A stretch of 64,000 nt of DNA from Nonomuraea guangzhouensis (GCF_019396345.1 NZ_JAHKRM010000007.1:186001-250000), one strand, 5' to 3'. Counted from the first letter of the stretch, positions 27,612 through 36,394 are shown. Notes: generated by a model from the letters alone, not told the origin. Translations and numbers: made by a program.

Positions 27612-28646
27612 ATGACCGGCACAGCCCTTGAGATCGTCATGCCCGGCAAGGTCGACCCGGACGGGTTGCAGATCCGCACCCGGCCGCTGCCCGCGCCGGC
27701 CTCCGGCACCATCCTGCTGCGGATGGAGGCGACCGGCGTCTCGTTCGCCGAGCAGCAGATGCGCCGTGGCAGGTATTACGACCAGCCACGCTTCCCGTTC
27801 GTGCCCGGCTACGACGTGGTCGGCACGGCGGTCGCGGCCGGCCCCGGCGTGGACGCCACGATGATCGGCAAACGGTACGCCGCCGTGACCAAGATCGGCG
27901 CCTGGGCCAGCCACGTCGAGGTGGACGTCGCCGACCTGGTACCCGTGCCGGACGGCCTGGACGCGGCCGCGGTGGAGACCGTCCTCGTCAACGGGATCAC
28001 CGCCTGGCAGATGCTGCACCGGATGGCCAAGGTGCGCCGCGGCGGGACGATCGTGGTCCTCGGCGCCAACGGCGGCGTCGGCACGACGTTGGTGCAACTG
28101 GCCCGCCACGCCGGGATCACGGTGATCGGCACCGCGTCGGCACGTCACCACGAGACGGTGCGGAAGCTGGGTGCGACCCCGGTCGACTACCGCGACCCCG
28201 GCATGTACCAGCGGATGCGGCAGCTCGCCCCAGACGGCGTGGACGCGGTGTTCGACCACGTCGGCGGTGCCGGGCTGCGGCGATCCTGGCAGTTGCTGCG
28301 CCGCGGCGGCACCCTGGTGTCGTACGGGACCGCGGCCACCAAGAACGACGAGGGCAATGCCCGGCTGCCGGTCCTCAGGTCGTACTTCCGGCTGATGCTC
28401 TGGAACTACCTCCCCGACGGCCGCAACGCCTCCTTCTACGACTTCTGGGCCGGCCGCCGGCACGCGGACGCCTTCCGCACCCGCCTGCGCGACGACCTCA
28501 CCGAGGTGCTGCGACTGCTGGCCGACGGCGCTCTCGCCCCGCAGATCGCCGCGACGCTCCCGCTCTCCGACGCCGCGGCGGCGATGACCCTCGCCGAGTC
28601 CCGAACCGTGACCGGCAAGGTCGTCCTCGTGCCCGACGCCCGATAG
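27612..28646 (+). CDS. zinc-independent MDR oxidoreductase (quinone oxidoreductase-like)
   Basis: A 344-residue medium-chain dehydrogenase/reductase. GATGVSFAEQQMRRGRYYD, PFVPGYDVVGTA and the nucleotide-binding GANGGVGTTLVQLA (about residues 151-164) are typical of NADPH quinone oxidoreductases. The Cys/His ligands of zinc alcohol dehydrogenases are absent. A GGAGGAG ribosome-binding site lies 8 bp before the ATG at 27612, which fixes the start. It probably reduces quinones or enones under control of the adjacent AraC regulator. Confidence 0.9.
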   Translation: MTGTALEIVMPGKVDPDGLQIRTRPLPAPASGTILLRMEATGVSFAEQQMRRGRYYDQPRFPFVPGYDVVGTAVAAGPGVDATMIGKRYAAVTKIGAWASHVEVDVADLVPVPDGLDAAAVETVLVNGITAWQMLHRMAKVRRGGTIVVLGANGGVGTTLVQLARHAGITVIGTASARHHETVRKLGATPVDYRDPGMYQRMRQLAPDGVDAVFDHVGGAGLRRSWQLLRRGGTLVSYGTAATKNDEGNARLPVLRSYFRLMLWNYLPDGRNASFYDFWAGRRHADAFRTRLRDDLTEVLRLLADGALAPQIAATLPLSDAAAAMTLAESRTVTGKVVLVPDAR

Positions 28647-28662
28647 CGGACTCCTTCGCATA

Positions 28663-28815
28663 TCAGCCGACGAGGTCGGGGTGATCTTTGAGCCGCCTGC
28701 GTGAGTCGATGCCCGGCTTGCGGAGGATGTCGCGCAGGTGGGCGTCCTCCGCCCCGGCTCTGGACAGCAGCTCGTGGGCGGTGCGCAGGTGCTCGCGGCA
28801 GGGCCGCTTCGGGCG
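28663..28815 (-). pseudogene. short gene remnant (about 50 codons)
   Basis: On the minus strand the phase ending at TGA (28665-28663) reads REHLRTAHELLSRAGAEDAH and on to a Leu-Val-Gly end. It opens just after an in-frame stop and has no start codon. The preceding phase continues as IADTYMTPEAALP, as if one base were lost or gained near 28800. The composition looks like the tail of a real protein, perhaps a helical-repeat regulator. It is the only coding-like signal in the 313-bp gap 28647-28959. Confidence 0.35.
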
Positions 28816-28819
28816 TCAT

Positions 28820-28836
28820 ATAGGTATCGGCGATAG
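28820..28836 (+). promoter_or_regulatory. LysR-type box upstream of the thiolase operon
   Basis: ATAGGTATCGGCGATAG matches ATAGGCATTGCCGATAG at 34354-34370 in 14 of 17 positions. The latter lies in the lysR/enoyl-CoA hydratase divergent region. The box ends 123 bp before the thiolase GTG, a plausible activator position. Confidence 0.5.
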
Positions 28837-28959
28837 CCCCGATCGCTATTCGGGCTTTGTGTCGGGCCCGTGGCGCGTGGTTGATTCGAAACGGTTCTGG
28901 CAGGCCTGTTCCGAGCGGCGAATCCCATTTCATGGCGCCAGTGACACAAGGAGGAGCGC

Positions 28960-30105
28960 GTGAGGGACGCGGTCATCGTCGATGCGGTTCGCACCCCCAT
29001 CGGAAAACGCAACGGCGCTCTGTCCGGCATACACCCCGTGACCCTTTCCGCGCACGTGCTGAAGGCACTCGCCGGGCGTACCGGAGTGGAGCCGGGCGAG
29101 ATCGACGACGTCGTCTGGGGATGCGTCAGCCAGGTCGGCGACCAGTCCGGCAACATCGGCCGGGCCGCCGTGCTGGCGGCCGGATGGCCGGAATCCGTCC
29201 CCGGCACCACGGTCGACCGCCGGTGCGGCTCCAGCCAGCAGGCGATCCACTTCGCGGCCGCGGGGGTCGTCGCCGGACACTATGACTTCGTGGTCGCCGG
29301 TGGGGTCGAGTCGATGAGCCGCGTGCCCATGGGCTCGGCCGCGCGGGACGGTCGGCCGTACCCGGACGAGGTGCTCGAACGCTATGGCGTGTCCAGGTTC
29401 AACCAGGGCATCGGGGCGGAGATGATGGCCGAACGGTGGGCCTTGTCCCGGCGGCAACTCGACGAATACTCGGCCCGCTCCCATGCGAGGGCGGCGGCGG
29501 CCGTCGACTCGGGCGCGCTCGACGGACAACTCGCGCCAGTGCCGGGAGCAGCGCCGGGAACCCTGCGGGCCGACGAAGGCATCCGCCGCGGCTCGTCGGT
29601 GGAGAAGCTGGCCGGGTTGACGGCCGCGTTCCGCGAGGACGGCGTGATCACCGCCGGAAACGCCTCGCAGATCTCCGACGGCGCGGGCGCCCTGCTCATC
29701 ACCTCGGGTGAGCTCGCCCGGGCGCGCGGGCTGCGGCCGATCGCCCGTGTGCACACCGCCGTGCTGGCGGCTGATGATCCGGTCATCATGCTGACCGCGC
29801 CCATCGAGGCCACGGCCAAGGCGCTGAAGAAGTCCGGCCTGCGCCTCGCCGACATAGGGGCCTTCGAAGTGAACGAGGCCTTCGCGCCGGTTCCGCTGGC
29901 CTGGCAGGCCGAGACCGGAGCCCCCGGCGACCGGCTCAACCCCCTTGGCGGGGCGATCGCCGTGGGGCACCCGCTGGGCGGCTCGGGCGCCGTCCTGATG
30001 ACGCGTCTCGTCCACCACATGAAGGACCAGACCCTTCGCTTCGGGCTGCAGGCCATGTGCGAAGCGGGCGGCATGGCCAACGCGACCATCCTCGAACTGC
30101 TCTGA
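28960..30105 (+). CDS. acetyl-CoA acetyltransferase (thiolase) 1
   Basis: A 381-residue thiolase. The nucleophilic Cys lies in TVDRRCGSSQQAI (about residue 90), the NEAFA motif in FEVNEAFAPVP, the catalytic His in GHPLGGSG, and the second Cys in MCEAGGMA (usually CxGGGxG, so slightly divergent). It catalyses the last, CoA-dependent cleavage of beta-oxidation, or the reverse condensation. It starts with GTG at 28960 after AAGGAGGAG. It is the first gene of a thiolase-SDR-LysR run, with a LysR-like box upstream. Confidence 0.92.
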   Translation: MRDAVIVDAVRTPIGKRNGALSGIHPVTLSAHVLKALAGRTGVEPGEIDDVVWGCVSQVGDQSGNIGRAAVLAAGWPESVPGTTVDRRCGSSQQAIHFAAAGVVAGHYDFVVAGGVESMSRVPMGSAARDGRPYPDEVLERYGVSRFNQGIGAEMMAERWALSRRQLDEYSARSHARAAAAVDSGALDGQLAPVPGAAPGTLRADEGIRRGSSVEKLAGLTAAFREDGVITAGNASQISDGAGALLITSGELARARGLRPIARVHTAVLAADDPVIMLTAPIEATAKALKKSGLRLADIGAFEVNEAFAPVPLAWQAETGAPGDRLNPLGGAIAVGHPLGGSGAVLMTRLVHHMKDQTLRFGLQAMCEAGGMANATILELL

Positions 30106-30120
30106 AGAGAGGGCTGACCC

Positions 30121-30885
30121 ATGCGTCTGGAAGGACTGTGCACCGCCGTCACGGGAGGCGCGTCCGGTCTCGGGCTGGCGACGGCCCGGCGGCTGGTCGA
30201 GGCGGGCGGCAAGGTCGTCGTCATCGACCTGCCCGGCTCCGCCGGTGCCGACGTCGTCAAGGAGCTCGGCGAGACGGCGAGGTTCGCCGCCGCGGACGTC
30301 ACTGACGCCGATCAGTTCGCGGCGGCGCTCGACGAGGCCGGCGAGTTCGGCGGCCTGCGCGGGCTCGTGCACTGCGCGGGTGCCGGTCGGCGGCTGAGGC
30401 TGCTGGACAAGGAGGGCGATCCGGGGTCCTTGGAGGACTTCGAATGGGTGATCAAACTCAACCTGATCGGCTCGTTCAACGCCCTGCGTCTCGCCGCGGC
30501 CCGGATGGCCCGCCAGGACGAGATCGACGGCGAGCGCGGCGCCATCGTGCTGACCGCGTCGGTCGCCGCCTACGAGGGCCAGATCGGCCAGATCCCGTAC
30601 ACCGCCGCGAAGTCCGGCATCGTGGGCATGACCCTGACGGCGGCCCGTGACCTGGCCAGCCGGTCGATCCGGGTGTGCACGATCGCGCCGGGGATCATGG
30701 ACACGCCCTTGCTGGCCCGGCTGCGGGAGGATGTGCGGGCTTCCCTGGAGGCCACCGTGCCCAATCCGGCCCGGCTCGGCCGCTCGGAGGAGTTCGCCCG
30801 GCTTGCGGGCCAGATTCTGGAGAACGGCTACCTCAACGGCGAGACCATCCGGCTCGACGGCGCCATCCGTATGGCGCCGCGCTGA
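30121..30885 (+). CDS. SDR family dehydrogenase, 3-hydroxyacyl-CoA dehydrogenase type 2-like
   Basis: A 254-residue short-chain dehydrogenase. The NAD(H) motif is TGGASGLGLA (about residues 11-20), with VIDLPG downstream. The Ser of VLTASVAAYEGQ and the Tyr/Lys of PYTAAKSG form the catalytic set, and the tail APGIMDTPLL resembles the HSD10 group. It would oxidise a 3-hydroxyacyl-CoA to the ketone used by the thiolase 15 bp upstream. Confidence 0.9.
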   Translation: MRLEGLCTAVTGGASGLGLATARRLVEAGGKVVVIDLPGSAGADVVKELGETARFAAADVTDADQFAAALDEAGEFGGLRGLVHCAGAGRRLRLLDKEGDPGSLEDFEWVIKLNLIGSFNALRLAAARMARQDEIDGERGAIVLTASVAAYEGQIGQIPYTAAKSGIVGMTLTAARDLASRSIRVCTIAPGIMDTPLLARLREDVRASLEATVPNPARLGRSEEFARLAGQILENGYLNGETIRLDGAIRMAPR

Positions 30886-30922
30886 GGACGCCGCATGTCC
30901 GGGGCTGGATACAGTCAGGGCT

Positions 30923-31804
30923 GTGGATCTGCACCACATCAAGTACTTCCTGGGGGTCGTCGACCACAACGGCATCAACGCCGCGGCGACCGTGCTCGAC
31001 GTCGCCCAGCCCACGATCTCGCAGGCCATCCAGGGGCTGGAGCGCGAGCTCGGCGTCCTGCTCTTCCACCGCATCGGCCGTGGCATGGTGCTCACCTCGG
31101 CCGGACACAGCTTGGTCGGGCCCGCGCGCCGCATCCTGCGCGACGTCGTCGCCGCGGAGGGTTCGCTCGTCGACGCGGCCGGGCGACCCCGGGGGCGGCT
31201 GGACGTCTTCGCCATGCCCGCCCTGTCCGCGGATCCGGTGGCCCGGCTGATCGGCGCCTTCCGCAGGGAGTTCCCGAAGGTCTCCATCCGCATCGGGGAC
31301 CTGCGGGACGAGACGGCGGCGGCCTCCCTGATCAGGGAGGGACACTGCGAGATCGTGGTCTGCCATCTGCCCGCGATGGACTGCGCCGGCCTGGAGGTCC
31401 GCGAGCTCGGGGTGCAGGAGTACTGGCTTGTCCTGCCTCCCGGCTCGGCACCGCCGCCGGATCCGCTGCCGCTCGCCGAGCTGCCGGACATCCCGCACGT
31501 GACCGTGCCGCGGGGCAGCTCCCTGGCGGTCGGCGAGATCGAGCAGGCGGTCGCGGCCGCGGGGCGGGCCATCAGGCCGGCCGTCGTGGTGGAGCACCGC
31601 GAGGCGCGGCTGCCGTTCGTGCTCGCCGGCGTGGGCGCCACGTTCCTCGAACGGTCGATGGCCGAGGCCGCCGCGGCCCGGGGCGCCGTGGTCCGCTCGC
31701 TGGAGCCGCGGATCAGCCGGGCGTACGGGCTGGTCTACGACCCCGGGGCGCTCTCACCGGCGGGCCGCGCGTTCGTCGACGTGGCCGAGGCGGCTGGCAC
31801 GTAG
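30923..31804 (+). CDS. LysR family transcriptional regulator 1
   Basis: A 293-residue regulator. The N-terminal HTH is HIKYFLGVVDHNGINAAATV followed by LDVAQPTISQAIQGLERELG. The substrate domain follows with the typical GVGATFLE near residue 245. It starts with GTG at 30923, 37 bp after the SDR gene, probably in the same transcript. It has the same length as the second LysR regulator in the island (33456-34337) and a similar HTH (AQPTISQAIQGLERELG versus AQPSLSQAIRSLERQLG), so the two are paralogues. Its last 70 bp overlap the convergent acyl-CoA synthetase gene. Confidence 0.9.
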   Translation: MDLHHIKYFLGVVDHNGINAAATVLDVAQPTISQAIQGLERELGVLLFHRIGRGMVLTSAGHSLVGPARRILRDVVAAEGSLVDAAGRPRGRLDVFAMPALSADPVARLIGAFRREFPKVSIRIGDLRDETAAASLIREGHCEIVVCHLPAMDCAGLEVRELGVQEYWLVLPPGSAPPPDPLPLAELPDIPHVTVPRGSSLAVGEIEQAVAAAGRAIRPAVVVEHREARLPFVLAGVGATFLERSMAEAAAARGAVVRSLEPRISRAYGLVYDPGALSPAGRAFVDVAEAAGT

Positions 31805-33354
31805 GCTTGGCGCAGCTCGTGCTTGCGTACCTTCCCGCTCGCGTTGCGCGGTAGCTCGGCCACTACGGCGATGCGCCGCGGCACCTTGTACGCCGCCAGC
31901 CGCGTCTTGCACCACTCGCCGATCTCCTCGGCGTCCGGCGAGTCCGCCGCGCGGGCGGGTACCACGACGGCCAGGGGCGTCTCGCCCCACCGCTCGTCCG
32001 GCACGCCCACCACGGCCACCTCCGCCACCTTCGGGTGGGCGGCGATGGCCTCCTCGACCTCGGCGGAGTAGATGTTCTCGCCACCCGAGATGATCATGTC
32101 CTTGAGCCGGTCGACCACGTAGATGTAGCCGTCCTCGTCCTGGCGGACGAGATCACCGGAGTGGAACCAGCCACCGGCGAAGGCCGCCGCGGTCTCGACC
32201 GGCTTGTTCCAGTAACCCGTCATGATCGTCGGTCCCCGGTAGACGATCTCGCCGATCTCGCCGCGTGGCACGTCGTTCATCTGCTCGTCCACGATGCGGA
32301 CTTCGACGTTGACCAGCGGGGTCCCGACCGATCCGATCTTGCGGAGCGCGTCCTCGCCAAGAAGTACGGTCGACACCGCGCTGGACTCCGTCTGGCCGAA
32401 CACGCTCAGCAACCGGGCGCCGGGGAATGTCTCGATCATCCGGTGCAGCAACGCCTTCGTCGCGGGCGCGGCGCCCCACGAGATGAGCCGCAGGGCGGAC
32501 AGATCCCGGTCCGCGATGGCCGGGACGTCGCAGACCGCCTGCCATTGGGCAGGGACGAGGAAGCAGTAGCCGACGCGCTCGCGTTCGAGCAGGTCCACGG
32601 TCCCCACCGGGTCGAAGCGGCCCGACCTGGCGATCACGGTCCGCCCGCCGACCATGACGCTGGACAGCAGGGCGGCCAGGCCGCCGATGTGGAAGAGCGG
32701 GGTGCTGATCAGCCACACCCGGCAGTCGCTCGGCACGCCGATGTGGGCGAACCTGCTCATGGTCTGGACGGCCAGGTTGTAGTGCGTGAGCACCGCGCCC
32801 TTGGGGCGTCCGGTCGTACCGGAGGTGTACATGACGAAGGCGGGCGCATGGAGGTCGACCGCCACGGCGGGATCGGTCTCCGGCGCGTCGTGCAGCGCGT
32901 CGTCATAGCGCTCCATGCCCGCGACCGGTTCGTTGTCCGCCCTTGTCACCAGGCAGTGCCGCACCGTCGGCACGTCCTTCCACGCCCGGGCGAAGGTGGC
33001 GGCCAGCCCGGACTCGACGACGGCGAGCACGGCCCCGCTGTCGGCCAGCTGGTAGGCCACCTCGTCGGCGTGCAGCCGGAAGTTCACCGGCACGCAGATG
33101 GCCCCCAGCCTGGCGCAGGCGAAGAAGACCTCCGCCATCTCCAGACTGTTGTACGTCATCACCACGACCCGCTCGCCCGGCCCCACTCCGCGAGCTCCGA
33201 GGGCATGGGCCAGCCGGTCGACCCGCGCGTCCAGTTCGCGGTAGGTGCGATCCACCCCGTCCATGCGCAGCGCCACGGCGTCGGGGACGGAACGGGCGTG
33301 CCGGGCGAGCTGGTCGCTGATCGTCATCCCCGAGTAGGCCGGTGGCGGGTTCAC
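31735..33354 (-). CDS. acyl-CoA synthetase (AMP-forming)
   Basis: A 539-residue ANL-superfamily ligase that activates a carboxylic acid to its CoA thioester. AMP-binding motif YTSGTTGRPKGAVLTH (about residues 181-196); the A5-type motif FGQTESSA; the hinge/ATP motif GWFHSGDLVRQDEDGY; the catalytic-Lys motif PRNASGKVRKHEL. The GTG at 33354 was chosen because AAGGAG lies about 7 bp upstream; an in-frame GTG at 33384 has no such site. It would make the starting acyl-CoA for the beta-oxidation genes on both sides. Confidence 0.92.
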   Translation of the reverse strand: MNPPPAYSGMTISDQLARHARSVPDAVALRMDGVDRTYRELDARVDRLAHALGARGVGPGERVVVMTYNSLEMAEVFFACARLGAICVPVNFRLHADEVAYQLADSGAVLAVVESGLAATFARAWKDVPTVRHCLVTRADNEPVAGMERYDDALHDAPETDPAVAVDLHAPAFVMYTSGTTGRPKGAVLTHYNLAVQTMSRFAHIGVPSDCRVWLISTPLFHIGGLAALLSSVMVGGRTVIARSGRFDPVGTVDLLERERVGYCFLVPAQWQAVCDVPAIADRDLSALRLISWGAAPATKALLHRMIETFPGARLLSVFGQTESSAVSTVLLGEDALRKIGSVGTPLVNVEVRIVDEQMNDVPRGEIGEIVYRGPTIMTGYWNKPVETAAAFAGGWFHSGDLVRQDEDGYIYVVDRLKDMIISGGENIYSAEVEEAIAAHPKVAEVAVVGVPDERWGETPLAVVVPARAADSPDAEEIGEWCKTRLAAYKVPRRIAVVAELPRNASGKVRKHELRQAYVPAASATSTNARPAGESAPGS

Positions 33355-33444
33355 GTCAATCTCCTTCGCATCCGGGTGAGACACGCTGCTGAGAGTCGAC
33401 CATCACAGCGGGCGCGGCGCAAAGAGCGAACGCCGCATCGTCCG

Positions 33445-33459
33445 ATAGGCCGAACCTAT
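33445..33459. promoter_or_regulatory. inverted repeat ATAGG-N5-CCTAT upstream of the acyl-CoA synthetase
   Basis: ATAGGCCGAACCTAT is a 5-bp inverted repeat about 90 bp upstream of the synthetase start, overlapping the lysR stop codon. It resembles the two 17-bp LysR-type boxes at 28820 and 34354, but its spacing differs by a base. Confidence 0.45.
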
Positions 33460-34337
33460 GAGAGGCGGCTCCGGCTCATCTCCGCCGCCACATCCAGGAA
33501 TGCCGTGGCCGCGGGGGAGAGCGGTCCCGGCCGGAACACCAGCCGCACGGTCCGCCGGACCGGCGGCGACGTGGACCGCACGACCACGTTGCGCAGCTCG
33601 GTCTCGGCGATGCGCCGGGGGAGGAACGTGGCGCCCGCGCCGTGCATGACCAGCTCCCAGATCGCCTGCCGGTGCGCGCACTCGACGGCCACGAAGCCGA
33701 GGGCCTGCCCGAGCGCGCTGTCGATGGCAGCCCGGCCGCTCGCCTGCGAGGACTCCAGGACCAGGGGGATGCCGGCGATCGCCGTGAGCGGGACGGGGTC
33801 GGGCAGCGTGGCGGCCAGGTCCGGGGGCATGACGAGGGCGATCTCCTCCTCCCAGAGCTCGCGGGTGCGCACCATGTCGTTCTGCACCGGGAAGTCCGTC
33901 AACCCCAGCTCGGCCTCGCCCTGGCGGACCTGGCTCAGAACCCCGGACGAGCTGCCGGGATCGCGTACGGTGACCAGGATGCCCGGATGCCGCCGGTGCA
34001 GGGCGCTGGTCAGCTCCGGCAGGGGGTCGGCGGACAACGCCGACAGCACGGCGATCTCCAGGCGCCCGGTGACCAGATCCCTGACCGCGTGCACCCGCCG
34101 CTTGGCGGCCTCGGCGTCGGCCAGGATCTGCCGCGCCGGTTCGGCGAACGCCCGGCCGTCGGCGGTCAGGGTGAGCCCGCGACCGGACCGGTCGAACAAC
34201 TGGGCGCCGAGCTGGCGTTCGAGGCTGCGGATCGCCTGGGACAGCGACGGCTGCGCGATGTAGAGCGCCCGGGCGGCCTTGGTGACGCCGCCGTGGTCGA
34301 CGACCGCTACGAAGTACGCGACGAGTCGCAGGTCCAT
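33456..34337 (-). CDS. LysR family transcriptional regulator 2
   Basis: A 293-residue regulator, paralogous to LysR 1. HTH VAYFVAVVDHGGVTKAARAL, then YIAQPSLSQAIRSLERQLG. Sensor domain to the C-terminus, with VMHGAGATFLPRR. It is divergent from the enoyl-CoA hydratase operon across a 126-bp gap with a 17-bp box and the palindrome CATACGTATG. It probably controls that operon and the synthetase. The ATG at 34337 was chosen; an in-frame ATG lies 18 bp upstream. Confidence 0.9.
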   Translation of the reverse strand: MDLRLVAYFVAVVDHGGVTKAARALYIAQPSLSQAIRSLERQLGAQLFDRSGRGLTLTADGRAFAEPARQILADAEAAKRRVHAVRDLVTGRLEIAVLSALSADPLPELTSALHRRHPGILVTVRDPGSSSGVLSQVRQGEAELGLTDFPVQNDMVRTRELWEEEIALVMPPDLAATLPDPVPLTAIAGIPLVLESSQASGRAAIDSALGQALGFVAVECAHRQAIWELVMHGAGATFLPRRIAETELRNVVVRSTSPPVRRTVRLVFRPGPLSPAATAFLDVAAEMSRSRLS

Positions 34338-34353
34338 GCCCTGAACTTTACTC

Positions 34354-34383
34354 ATAGGCATTGCCGATAGATCCATACGTATG
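34354..34383. promoter_or_regulatory. LysR-type box and palindrome in the divergent lysR/hydratase region
   Basis: ATAGGCATTGCCGATAG (34354-34370) is an imperfect inverted repeat (ATAGGC/GCCGAT) close to the lysR start. CATACGTATG (34374-34383) is a perfect 10-bp palindrome directly beside it. Together they make a plausible recognition and activation pair for the adjacent LysR regulator. Confidence 0.5.
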
Positions 34384-34463
34384 TGGGTCTTTGCGCCTGG
34401 CAGCGCGGTGATGATGCAGTCGGAGTACGCCGTACCGCCCGAGCACGATGACACAGGAGCACG

Positions 34464-35255
34464 ATGACAACGGAGAGCGGCACGACCGCCGTGGGCGACG
34501 ACGTGCTGGTGCGCCACGAGTCGCGCATCGCGGTGATCACCATCAACCGGCCGCACGCGAAGAACGCCGTCACCCGGGCGGTGTCCGAAGGCATCGCCGC
34601 GGCACTCGACGAGCTCGATCGGCGCGACGACCTCTCCGTCGGCGTTCTCACCGGGGCCGGAGACTCCTTCTGCGCGGGAATGGACCTGAAGGGCTTCCTG
34701 CGCGGTGAGCGGCCGAGCATCGAGGGCCGGGGATTCGCCGGCCTGACCGAGGCGCCGCCGAAGAAGCCGCTGATCGCGGCGGTCGAGGGCTACGCGCTCG
34801 CGGGTGGCTGCGAGATCGTCCTCGCGTGCGATCTTGTCGTGGCGGCACGGACGGCGAAGTTCGGCATCCCGGAGGTCAAGCGGGGTCTGGTGGCCGCCGC
34901 TGGCGGACTGCTGCGCCTGCCACATCGCGTCCCCCCGCAGATCGCGATGGAGCTCGCGCTGACCGGTGACCTCGTCACGGCCGCGCGGGCGTACGAGATC
35001 GGCCTGGTCAACCGGCTGACCGAGGACGGCGAGGCGCTGGACGCGGCGCTCGGGCTCGCCGCCCGCATCGCGGAGAACGGCCCGCTCGCCACCCTCGCCA
35101 GCAAGCGGGTGATCAAGGAGCACGAGCAGTGGCCGGAGGCGGAGCGGTTCGCCCGCCAGCGCCTGATCATCGAGCCCGTCTTCGCCTCGGAGGACGCCAA
35201 GGAAGGCGCCCGCGCCTTCGCCGAGAAGCGCCGCCCGGACTGGCAGGGCCGGTGA
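34464..35255 (+). CDS. enoyl-CoA hydratase/isomerase (crotonase) 1
   Basis: A 263-residue crotonase-fold protein. The oxyanion-hole segments are DSFCAGMDLKGF and VEGYALAGGCEIVLACDL; FGIPEVKRGLVAAAGGLLRLP covers the catalytic region. It would hydrate a 2-enoyl-CoA or perform a related reaction. An AGGAG lies 4 bp before the ATG at 34464. A 13-bp repeat (GAGCACGATGACA at 34441 and 34457) creates a second ATG 16 bp upstream in another phase. It starts the long plus-strand operon; its end overlaps the next start (GTGA). Confidence 0.92.
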   Translation: MTTESGTTAVGDDVLVRHESRIAVITINRPHAKNAVTRAVSEGIAAALDELDRRDDLSVGVLTGAGDSFCAGMDLKGFLRGERPSIEGRGFAGLTEAPPKKPLIAAVEGYALAGGCEIVLACDLVVAARTAKFGIPEVKRGLVAAAGGLLRLPHRVPPQIAMELALTGDLVTAARAYEIGLVNRLTEDGEALDAALGLAARIAENGPLATLASKRVIKEHEQWPEAERFARQRLIIEPVFASEDAKEGARAFAEKRRPDWQGR

Positions 35256-36394
35256 GCCGGCGCGGGCCCCTCACCGGGGTGCGCGTCGTCGAGCTGGGTG
35301 GCATCGGCCCCGTCCCCTTCGCCGCGATGATGCTCGCCGACCTGGGCGCGGAGGTGATCCGCGTGCACCGCCCCGCCGATCGGGACACGCGTCCCAACCC
35401 GGTGCTCGACCGGGGACGCCGCTCGCTGGTCGCCGACCTGAAGAATCCCCGTGGCGCCGCCGTCGTACGGGCCTTGATCGACACGGCGGACGCGGTGCTG
35501 GAAGGCTTCCGGCCCGGTGTGGCCGAGCGGCTGGGGTTCGATCCCGGGGTGCTGGCCGAGCGCAACCCGCGGCTGGTGTTCGGCCGCATGACCGGCTTCG
35601 GCCAGGCCGGGCCGCTGGCGACGCGGGCCGGCCACGACATCAACTACATCGCGCTCTCCGGGGCGCTGGCCGCGATCGGCCGCCCCGATCACCCGCCCAC
35701 GCCGCCGCTCAACCTGGTCGGCGACTTCGGGGGCGGGGGCATGCTGCTGGCACTCGGCGTACTGGCCGCGGTGCTGAACGCGCGCGCCTCGGGACGCGGC
35801 CAGGTCGTGGACGCGGCGATGGTGGAAGGCTCAGGCCTGCTGATGGCGATGATCTACGGCCGGTACGCGCAGGGTGCGTGGACCGTCGAGCGCGGCGCGA
35901 ACGTGCTCGACGGCGGCGCCCCCTTCTACGACACCTACGAGTGCGCCGACGGACGGCACGTGGCCGTGGGCGCCATCGAAGGCCCCTTCTTCGCCCGGCT
36001 GGTAGACGTCCTCGGCGTCGCCCAGGAGATCGATCTCGCCGCCCAGCGAGACCCGGACACCTGGCCGGCGATGCGGAAGACGTTCGCCAAGGCATTCAAG
36101 AACGCCGGCCGCGACGAGTGGGTGGAGCGCCTCGCCGGCGTCGACGCCTGCGTGACACCGGTATTGACCATGGACGAGGTCGTCGCGCACCCCCACAACG
36201 CCGCCCGAGGCAGCTTCTCCGCCGACCCCGCGGGCGCGATCCACCCGGCGCCCGCGCCCCGGTTCGCCGGCACCCCCTGCGGCAGGCCGACGTCCGCACC
36301 GGTCCCCGGCCAGGACACCCGCGCGATCCTCGCCGAATTGGGGCATACGTCCGAGGAGATCGAGAGCCTGCTGGCGGAAGGGGCGGTGCGGTGA
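35252..36394 (+). CDS. alpha-methylacyl-CoA racemase (CaiB/BaiF family III CoA-transferase fold)
   Basis: A 380-residue protein starting with GTG that overlaps the upstream stop. The motifs GHDINYIALSG (His) and NLVGDFGGGG (Asp) match the catalytic His/Asp pair of mycobacterial MCR and mammalian AMACR. It is therefore more likely a racemase that epimerises 2-methylacyl-CoA than a CoA transferase. Such an enzyme is needed to beta-oxidise alpha-methyl-branched chains (isoprenoids, sterol side chains), which hints at a branched substrate for the whole operon. Confidence 0.85.
   Translation: MSRRGPLTGVRVVELGGIGPVPFAAMMLADLGAEVIRVHRPADRDTRPNPVLDRGRRSLVADLKNPRGAAVVRALIDTADAVLEGFRPGVAERLGFDPGVLAERNPRLVFGRMTGFGQAGPLATRAGHDINYIALSGALAAIGRPDHPPTPPLNLVGDFGGGGMLLALGVLAAVLNARASGRGQVVDAAMVEGSGLLMAMIYGRYAQGAWTVERGANVLDGGAPFYDTYECADGRHVAVGAIEGPFFARLVDVLGVAQEIDLAAQRDPDTWPAMRKTFAKAFKNAGRDEWVERLAGVDACVTPVLTMDEVVAHPHNAARGSFSADPAGAIHPAPAPRFAGTPCGRPTSAPVPGQDTRAILAELGHTSEEIESLLAEGAVR

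Noticed and set aside
28930-31641. About 900-codon minus-strand frame over the thiolase, SDR and LysR genes
   Set aside because: Third-position GC keeps the antisense frame open; the three plus-strand genes have intact catalytic or HTH motifs.
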